Positions 1-5,577 of a DNA stretch of 5,577 nucleotides are shown piece after piece (positions within the stretch are counted from its first letter, which is position 1; the number at the start of each line of letters is the position of its first letter). A program made the position numbers and the translations under genes. Origin of the DNA: Acidimicrobiaceae bacterium (GTDB lineage Bacteria > Actinomycetota > Acidimicrobiia > Acidimicrobiales > Palsa-688); assembly GCA_027334785.1 (NCBI GenBank), contig DAHWQF010000248.1, positions 1 through 5,577 on the forward strand. The letters run 5' to 3'. A model generated the notes under the pieces. That model was not told where the DNA came from. It saw only the letters and a program-made list of their open reading frames with translations, and made no database searches.

Positions 1-3000
1 GCTGGCACCCCCGGGTCATCCCTTGCCGCCGGTGCCTCCCCGGCCGAGCCACGGTCGGACGACGGCGACCGTGGCTGCGGGGTTGTCGGGGTCGAGGTGG
101 ACCTCGACGGTGCCACCCTGAAGGTGCTCAATTTTGCAGCGGCCCTGCGCAATGCGCTGGCTCACCGCGCGGCCGACACGCCCATTTCGTACTCGCTCCC
201 CTCACTGCGGTCAGCCGGGCTTTCGGTGGCGCGCAGCGGCAATGCCTACGCGCTCGGGATGTCACTGCTATCGGCCAACGAGACCAACAGCCAGCTCCAA
301 TCGGGCCTGCCCCCGACCCTGTACGCCGAAGACGTGACGCGAGGCTACCGGGCCGACGTCTGGGACAGCCGCACGTCGTCCTGGCATACGCTGTCTGCCC
401 GGGTCGTATCGCCGGCGACGGGCGGCTACTTGGTGGGTACTCCCCCGATTGTCGTCCCCGTCCCTGCCGGCGACGAGGGGTGGTCGCAGCTCGGGACCAC
501 TTCGGCACCTCAGGGCCAGCAGCCGCAGGCGCCCGCAGGCGACCAGAACGTCCCGGAGACCCTGTTCCGGTGGTCTGGCTGGAGCCTCGTGGCGCCACGA
601 CCCGGTGCCCACTTGGGGGGCAGTTCTTCGAGCGGCCTGGCAACCAACGAGCAAAGTTCTTTGGCGCCAGGTTTCCCTGTCAGCATCAGCTACGCGGCAG
701 CCCCGGGCACGCTGCCTGTCTTGCGCTTCGGGCACAGGTACCGCTTTCAAGCCCGCGCCGTGGACTTGGCCGGCAACAGCGTCGACTTCCGCTCGGGCGC
801 CCCGCCGGCGCCTCTTACCTCGACGGCCCCCGTGCCCTACCTTCGGTTCGAACCGGTCGCGTCGCCGCTCCTACTGTTCAGGGCGCCCCGCACCCCGGGC
901 GAGCACCTGGAGCTCCTGGTCGTGCGCAGCAACTACGACGTGCCCGATACCGACCCGTCGATCTCGCCCTGCGAGCGCCACGTGGTGCCTCCCCCGGTTG
1001 CCGAGGAGCTCGCTGAAGCGCACGGGTTGGTGGACGGCCCCGATGGCCGACCGGACCCCTCCATGTACCCCGTCCTCGCAGCGCGAGCCAGTGCCACCTT
1101 CAATGACCCGACGGTCGTGGCCGAGACCGGCGGCAAGCCCGACCCCGGGACACTGGGCCAGTTCTACTTCCCAACCGACCTGCTGCCCGTCCCCTACCTT
1201 CCCGACCCACTGGGGCGGGGCGCCGCCTTCCTCGGCCTGCCAGGGCGGCCCTCGGGCCCGAAGCCGCTCCAGGTACCCTTCTTTGCCAAACCCTCGGACT
1301 GGCCCGTCGCCCGGTCCTTCCGCCTGGTCCTCCGGCCGGGCGCGGGGGCGCCAGAGCTGCCGAGCGCAGCCAACGGCTGGGCGCTCTCGGCCTTCGTGCC
1401 CAAGGCATCCGTCCACACCGTCCGGCTTTCCTGCTTCCTCCACCCGGTCGACCTCTCTCTCATGGGGATGTGGTCATGGCTCTCTGCCTCCCCCTTAACG
1501 CCGGGCGAGCGCGCCGCGCTAGGGGAGCTCGCCATCTGGGGCGACCATTGGATGTTCACCCCCTTTAGGGAAGTGCTGTTGGTCCACGCAGTGCGCCAAC
1601 CTCTCTTGGCCCCGCACTTCGGCCAGCTGAGAGCCCAACGCGAGCTCGAGACCACGTACGCCAGCTTGAGCGACCCCCACGTCTCAGTTGACCACAAGAG
1701 CACCGCTCGCTTGGACGTGTTGGCTTCCTGGACCGAGCCTTTCGACGACGGCACCAACCCGGCCGGCAACGTGGAGCTCAGTGGCCATTCGCGGGTAGGT
1801 GAGCTCGAGCTTGACTACAACCCCTTCTTGGTAGAGGCCGCGATCTCGAGTATGCGCCACGACTTCGGTGATACCAAGCACCGGGTCGTCCACTATGAAG
1901 CGGTGGCCACCACGCGCTTCCTCGAGTACTTCACAGAGTCGAAAGATGTGGTGTTGGCAGGCGTCGTGCCGGCGCAGGTGAGCCCCGCGGGCTTCGCGCA
2001 AGGTGCCACTACAGTAACGGGAACCCGGGCCGAAAACGGCGTCATTTTCAAAGGCGGCCAGGCGGGCGAGGCCGAGGTCGTCTACCACGCCGGTACCGAC
2101 TACACCGAGGACGGCTCCAAGGGGACGATCGCCCGGTTGCCGGGAAGCTCGATACCAGACGGCGCCAGGGTAAAAGTGCGGTACGTGCCCCCGCCGGTCA
2201 CACGTACAAGCCTCGAGCACCCGGTGCCGCCGGCGACCTCCAAAGGCTACCGCGTCTCCGTCCCGAGCTCGGCTCGCCCTGCAACGCCAGACGTCCGCTA
2301 CATGCTGCCGGCATTCGGTTGGACGTCAGGTACCGACTCCGCCGGCAACCCCTTCAGCCGGCGGTCGGGCGGGGTGTTGCGGGTTTACCTGGGCCGGCCC
2401 TGGTGGTCCTCAGGAGAGGGCGAGCTGCTCGGGGTTGTCCTGCAGACCCATCTCGACGTGAGCATCGAGACGCAGCTCCAGCCTCTGTTCAGCCGCGCGG
2501 GCGCTGACCCCGTGTGGGTGGCAGGTCGCGTTGGTGCCCGGCTCGGGTTGGGCCAGTTCCCCCTAGCCGTGGCCAGGGCGTCAGGGGTCATGCTCGCCGA
2601 ACAGCACTACAGCCGCAAAGGGATGGCCGACGTCGCGGGTCACGAAGTCTCCTTCGACCCGGCCCGCGGCCTCTGGTTCGCCGACGTACATATAGATCTG
2701 CCGCCAAGTTACTGGCCCTTCGTGCGCTTGGGGCTGGCGCGCTACCAGCCGGCGTCGCTCGTCAGAGCCGAGGTTTCCCCGGTAGTGCAGACCGATTTCG
2801 CGCAGCTCGCCCCCGACCGTGCCGCTGCCCTCAGCTACCCGTCCCCCGATGTGGTGACGGTGACGGTGAGCGGGCCGGGCGTCCAGTACTCTCAGACGCC
2901 CCCGCTTTCGATGCGGGCCTTCGTCGAGGTGCAACGGGTCGGTGTGGACGACCCCGACCTGCAATGGGAACTCGCCAACCCCGACGTCACCTCGGGGTCG

Positions 3001-3192
3001 CCGCTCATTGCCCAGGCAGTCGGTGCGAACCTGTTGTGGCAAGGGACGTTAAAGTTGCCCGCACCACGAGGTAGCCAGCCTATGCGGGTCCGCGTCCAGG
3101 AGGCAGAGCTCATCCCCCTAGACACCTTGGGCGCGCTCGCCGTCCAGCTCGGCAAGCGCGTCAGCTACCTCGATACCCTGCCGATCTCCTAA
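1..3192 (+). CDS. Very large uncharacterised beta-rich protein, 5'-partial (C-terminal 1,063 codons)
   Basis: Seen: the frame is open from base 1 to the TAA at 3190-3192, with coding-like third positions before the first candidate start (GTG at 97), which lacks a convincing ribosome binding site. I therefore read the gene as entering from the left. Numbered from that GTG, residues 76-103 hold a YAEDVTRGYRADVWD...WHTL segment. A Gln/Pro/Ala-rich linker (about 132-152) is followed by GWSLVAPRPG (161-170), a fibronectin-III-like strand (YRFQARAVDLAGNS, 215-228), a phage-structural-like module (about 639-697) and an aromatic block (733-917) with RYMLPAFGW, RPWWSSGEGELLGVV and PFVRLGLARYQP. No membrane segment, signal peptide or enzyme motif is apparent, but the N-terminus is missing. 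From memory, these motif strings recur in large unassigned bacterial proteins. A structural or surface/particle role is inference only. Two TTA leucine codons (1495, 3049) are unusual at this GC content. The neighbouring gene is convergent, so no operon partner is visible. Confidence 0.92.
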   Translation, partial: AGTPGSSLAAGASPAEPRSDDGDRGCGVVGVEVDLDGATLKVLNFAAALRNALAHRAADTPISYSLPSLRSAGLSVARSGNAYALGMSLLSANETNSQLQSGLPPTLYAEDVTRGYRADVWDSRTSSWHTLSARVVSPATGGYLVGTPPIVVPVPAGDEGWSQLGTTSAPQGQQPQAPAGDQNVPETLFRWSGWSLVAPRPGAHLGGSSSSGLATNEQSSLAPGFPVSISYAAAPGTLPVLRFGHRYRFQARAVDLAGNSVDFRSGAPPAPLTSTAPVPYLRFEPVASPLLLFRAPRTPGEHLELLVVRSNYDVPDTDPSISPCERHVVPPPVAEELAEAHGLVDGPDGRPDPSMYPVLAARASATFNDPTVVAETGGKPDPGTLGQFYFPTDLLPVPYLPDPLGRGAAFLGLPGRPSGPKPLQVPFFAKPSDWPVARSFRLVLRPGAGAPELPSAANGWALSAFVPKASVHTVRLSCFLHPVDLSLMGMWSWLSASPLTPGERAALGELAIWGDHWMFTPFREVLLVHAVRQPLLAPHFGQLRAQRELETTYASLSDPHVSVDHKSTARLDVLASWTEPFDDGTNPAGNVELSGHSRVGELELDYNPFLVEAAISSMRHDFGDTKHRVVHYEAVATTRFLEYFTESKDVVLAGVVPAQVSPAGFAQGATTVTGTRAENGVIFKGGQAGEAEVVYHAGTDYTEDGSKGTIARLPGSSIPDGARVKVRYVPPPVTRTSLEHPVPPATSKGYRVSVPSSARPATPDVRYMLPAFGWTSGTDSAGNPFSRRSGGVLRVYLGRPWWSSGEGELLGVVLQTHLDVSIETQLQPLFSRAGADPVWVAGRVGARLGLGQFPLAVARASGVMLAEQHYSRKGMADVAGHEVSFDPARGLWFADVHIDLPPSYWPFVRLGLARYQPASLVRAEVSPVVQTDFAQLAPDRAAALSYPSPDVVTVTVSGPGVQYSQTPPLSMRAFVEVQRVGVDDPDLQWELANPDVTSGSPLIAQAVGANLLWQGTLKLPAPRGSQPMRVRVQEAELIPLDTLGALAVQLGKRVSYLDTLPIS

Positions 3193-3242
3193 AACTAAAG
3201 GGACCCGTCGGCCTTACAACGCGCGCGGGGGCGTTCTCTGGT

Positions 3243-3276
3243 GTCGGGTGCCATGGCGCACCCGGTCGACATTTTT
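3243..3276 (+). terminator. Probable intrinsic terminator of the large + strand gene
   Basis: In the gap between the two convergent genes, CGGGTGC (3245-3251) pairs perfectly with GCACCCG (3258-3264) around a 6-nt loop. Two G-T wobbles (3243-3244 with 3265-3266) can extend the stem. A five-T run follows at 3272-3276. The 5-7 nt between stem and T-run is longer than in a canonical intrinsic terminator, and the run is short, so efficiency is uncertain. On the - strand the same hairpin lies about 25 nt beyond the regulator's stop codon but has no T-run after it. It could still act there as a weak or 3'-end-protecting structure. Confidence 0.45.
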
Positions 3277-3291
3277 GCGACAAGTACCCGT

Positions 3292-5577
3292 CTAGGTCGT
3301 GGCCGAAGCTGATCGAGGCTCGCCGGCCAGGATGGGGCCCAGCGCTTGGCGGGAGGAGATCCCGAGCTTCGCGTACGCGTGGGAGAGGTGCGTGTCCACC
3401 GTCTTCGGGGTGACAAAAAGGGCTTGGGCGATCTCAAAATTAGTACGCCCGTCGGCCGCGAGGCGGGCGACACGCATCTCGCTCGGAGTGAGCGAAGCTG
3501 GTCCGCTAGCACGCAAGCGGCGCGGACGGGCTCCCGTGGCCGCCAACTCCTCCTTGGCCCTCTCGACCAAGCGGGTGGCGCCGGCTTGTACGGCAAGGTC
3601 GAGCCCGGCTAGGAGAGGCTTCCGGGCGGCCGCCCTTTCGCCGCAACGGCGCAAGGCTGCTCCCAAATCTACGAGCGCGCGGGCATGCTCGAGGCGGGCC
3701 GGGCTACCCTCGAGGGCCTTTACCGCCTCTTCAAGGCGGTAAAGGCCGGCAGTGCCCCCTTCTATGAGCCCAAGCGCGCGTAGGGCTGTCCCGATCCCCC
3801 GGGGGAGGCCGACCCGGCAGGCGTCCTCCAGTTCCTCGTTGGCCAGCCGGCGGGCCTCGTCGGGCCGGTCGTCCCTTGTCATGACGGCGAGCGCTGAGCG
3901 CCAGTTGCTCGGGTTGGGGTTGGAAAACCCGAGAGCGGAGAAGATTTCTCCGGCCCGGCGCAAGTCCTCGACGCCGGCGCGGGTGTTGCCAGCCGCGTGG
4001 CGGGCACGTCCTCTCATGTCGAAAAGCAATGCTCCGCTCGCCACTGCGGCCATCGGGCCGAGCTCGAACTGCTCGGCCAAGGCCGCGAAGTCGGCTGCCT
4101 CGGGGCGCTCTACCACGACGTCGGCCGCGAACCAGAGGAGGGACGGCACGGCAAAGGCAAAGCCTCGTTCTCGCGCCGGCTCTAGCGCTGAGCGGATCTC
4201 CTCTTCGGCGGCTGCGAGGTTGCCGAGCCTCGCTTGGATGAGCCCGCGGTAGCCGAGCCCACTGAAAACTGCGAACAGCGAACCCCTAGACTGCGCCGAA
4301 GCCAGGAGCGCTTCGGTTACCTCTCCCGCCTGTGGCAGCCCCTCGCTGAAGACGAGTGCCGCCAAGCCTTGTGAGACCCCCCACTCCTCCATGCCTGCCG
4401 CGACTAGTTCGTCCACCGACCAGGCCCGCCCGAGCCGGGCGGCATCGCCGGGCCCCCGCCCGTGGCGGAGCACTTGGATATTGGCCAGCAACAAGGCGAT
4501 GGCGCGCGCCGGCTGGCTGTTGTGCCGAGCCAGCTCGCGTAGCTTGGGCAGGCGGCGGTCGAACTCTCCGACCAGCCTGGGGTCGTACGCGCTGCAACCG
4601 GCGAGCAGGCGCTCGAGCCTTTCCGAAAGATCGCGAGCACGTCCCCCCAGGTCGACGACCGCCTCCTCCGCGATAGCGATGGGCGCCTCCCACTCCCCAG
4701 ACATGGCAAGAAGGCCCGCCAGCTCGAATGCAGCCTGGTTGCGGAGCACCGGTTCAGTGGCCAACCGGCGCGCCTCACCAAAGTGCTCAACAGCCGAGGG
4801 CTGGCCGGCCAGGCGCTCAGCCTTACCGAGCTCGAACAAAAGTGCGCCGCGGTGCTCGTTGTCGCCACGTTCTTCGAGGGCACGTCTGAGGTACGCGACG
4901 GCGTCTTCGGGGGCGCCGCGAGCCGAGGCCAAAGCCGCAGCCTCGCGGAGCTTGCTCACGACACGAGCTGACCCGGTCGGGCCGCTCGCGAGCAGTTGAG
5001 CTGCCACGACATCAATGTCCGAGCCTTCTTCCGAGAGCAGGTCGGCCGCCTTTCGGTGTAGCGACGAGCGCTCCCCTGGCGGGATCCCCCCGTAAACGGC
5101 CGCCCCGACGATCGGGTGGACAAAGTCGAGCCGTGGGTGGAACTTGAGGACGTGACCAGCCACCAGGTCATCCAGAGCGTGGAGGGCCGCGGCCGCATCG
5201 AGGCCGGCGAGGCGGGCCGCCAGTGGCAGCGCTGCCTGCCGGCCGAGCACCGCCACTGCTCGCGCCAAGCGGACGGCGCCGGCTGGACCGGCTGCAGGCC
5301 GGAGGGCCTCGCGGGCCACAGACAGGGGCCCAAGACGCCCTACCAGTGCGGCGTTTTGCGCTGTGGGCTCGATGAACTGAGCTCCAAGGGCAACCAGGAG
5401 CTCGTGCACAAGAAAGGGGGTTCCACCGGTGGCCTCCCGGCAGGCCGCGGCAAACGCTGGTTCGGGTGTGCGCCCGAGGCCAGAGGCCACAAGCTTGCCG
5501 ACCGCCGCTTCGCTGAGAGGGGCGGGTCGCAACGTGCCCAGCAGCGGCTCGGCAGCAATCTCGACCGCGGCGCCGAT
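3292..5577 (-). CDS. LAL-type LuxR family transcriptional regulator, 5'-partial (C-terminal 761 codons)
   Basis: A large cytoplasmic DNA-binding regulator of the signal-transduction ATPase type. Seen: the frame is open from the right edge to the TAG at 3294-3292. The first candidate start (TTG at 5532) falls inside a run typical of an ATPase domain (EPLLGTLRPAPLSEAAVGKL), so it is probably an ordinary Leu codon. Numbered from that TTG, residues 1-50 end the AAA/NB-ARC-like domain with ATGGTPFLVHELL (34-46). The stretch 85-165 looks like the winged-helix region, with LDFVHPIVGAAVY and a following ER..LHRKAADLL. Residues about 175-665 are Ala/Leu/Glu-rich helical pairs of TPR type. Residues 681-735 (about 3330-3492) are a LuxR/GerE helix-turn-helix: LTPSE, GRTNFEIAQALFVTPKTVDTH, KLGISSR. 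All the usual conserved positions are present. Known for the family: ATP or ligand input gates DNA binding. Walker A and B would lie beyond the window, so nucleotide binding cannot be checked. The effector and target genes are unknown. The gene is convergent with the large + strand gene, about 100 bp apart. The domain assignment is secure; any specific pathway would be a guess. Confidence 0.96.
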   Translation of the reverse strand: MGAAVEIAAEPLLGTLRPAPLSEAAVGKLVASGLGRTPEPAFAAACREATGGTPFLVHELLVALGAQFIEPTAQNAALVGRLGPLSVAREALRPAAGPAGAVRLARAVAVLGRQAALPLAARLAGLDAAAALHALDDLVAGHVLKFHPRLDFVHPIVGAAVYGGIPPGERSSLHRKAADLLSEEGSDIDVVAAQLLASGPTGSARVVSKLREAAALASARGAPEDAVAYLRRALEERGDNEHRGALLFELGKAERLAGQPSAVEHFGEARRLATEPVLRNQAAFELAGLLAMSGEWEAPIAIAEEAVVDLGGRARDLSERLERLLAGCSAYDPRLVGEFDRRLPKLRELARHNSQPARAIALLLANIQVLRHGRGPGDAARLGRAWSVDELVAAGMEEWGVSQGLAALVFSEGLPQAGEVTEALLASAQSRGSLFAVFSGLGYRGLIQARLGNLAAAEEEIRSALEPARERGFAFAVPSLLWFAADVVVERPEAADFAALAEQFELGPMAAVASGALLFDMRGRARHAAGNTRAGVEDLRRAGEIFSALGFSNPNPSNWRSALAVMTRDDRPDEARRLANEELEDACRVGLPRGIGTALRALGLIEGGTAGLYRLEEAVKALEGSPARLEHARALVDLGAALRRCGERAAARKPLLAGLDLAVQAGATRLVERAKEELAATGARPRRLRASGPASLTPSEMRVARLAADGRTNFEIAQALFVTPKTVDTHLSHAYAKLGISSRQALGPILAGEPRSASATT

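Noticed and set aside
97..99. GTG at 97 as the true start of the large protein
   Set aside because: The frame is open to the window edge with coding-like codons, and no good Shine-Dalgarno sequence precedes the GTG (only a loose GGGG at 88-91). It remains possible but less likely than a start upstream of the window.
268..750. Antisense open frames opposite the large gene (also around 871-1443, 1194-1769, 1684-2220 and 2581-3042)
   Set aside because: Long antisense frames are expected at high GC because stop codons are rare. None shows a recognisable motif or a start with a good ribosome binding site.
449..1498. A 349-codon + strand open frame inside the large gene
   Set aside because: Its translation is Arg/Ser/Pro/Thr-rich low-complexity sequence, typical of an out-of-frame reading of GC-rich coding DNA. 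The overlapping frame has clear protein motifs throughout.
2853..2870. Short tandem repeat (GGTGAC, GGTGAC, GGTGAG)
   Set aside because: It encodes the alternating V-T-V-T-V-S of a beta strand in frame and is only three units long, so the coding constraint explains it.
3218..3235. Second small inverted repeat, AACGC/GCGTT with an 8-nt loop, in the intergenic gap
   Set aside because: A 5-bp stem with no T-run after it on either strand. This is expected by chance in GC-rich DNA.
3752..4999. + strand open frames opposite the regulator (3752-4252 and 4391-4999)
   Set aside because: They mirror a regulator frame with clear family motifs. Their products are Arg/Ser/Ala-rich with no domain pattern.
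5530..5532. TTG at 5532 (- strand) as the start of the regulator
   Set aside because: It would begin the protein in the middle of an ATPase domain. The 15 codons before it read as a natural continuation of that domain, so it is an internal Leu codon.

Overview
The window is GC-rich (about two thirds G+C by eye), with strong GC preference at third codon positions and a long LuxR-type regulator of a style common in Actinobacteria. A high-GC actinobacterium is therefore the best guess, perhaps Thermoleophilia, Acidimicrobiia or Streptomyces-like, but the sequence does not fix the class. No RNA genes, mobile elements, CRISPR arrays or long repeats are visible.

Layout: two long genes face each other tail to tail and fill almost everything, and both run off the window. 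On the + strand, from the left edge to 3192, lies the C-terminal 1,063 codons of a very large, uncharacterised, beta-strand-rich protein. It carries a fibronectin-III-like strand, a module resembling those of phage-tail and baseplate-like structural proteins, and a highly patterned aromatic C-terminal block. A gap of about 100 bp (3193-3291) follows and holds a GC-rich hairpin with a T-run, a plausible terminator for the + strand gene. On the - strand, from the right edge down to 3292, lies the C-terminal 761 codons of a LAL-type (large ATP-binding LuxR) regulator: the end of an AAA/NB-ARC-like ATPase, a winged-helix-like segment, a long TPR-like helical solenoid and a LuxR/GerE helix-turn-helix.

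How they work together: convergent genes have separate promoters, and both promoters lie outside the window. Nothing here shows that the regulator controls the large protein. The large + strand protein is the most interesting object. It looks like a member of a conserved but functionally unassigned family, and its upstream neighbours, not visible here, would be the main clue to its role.
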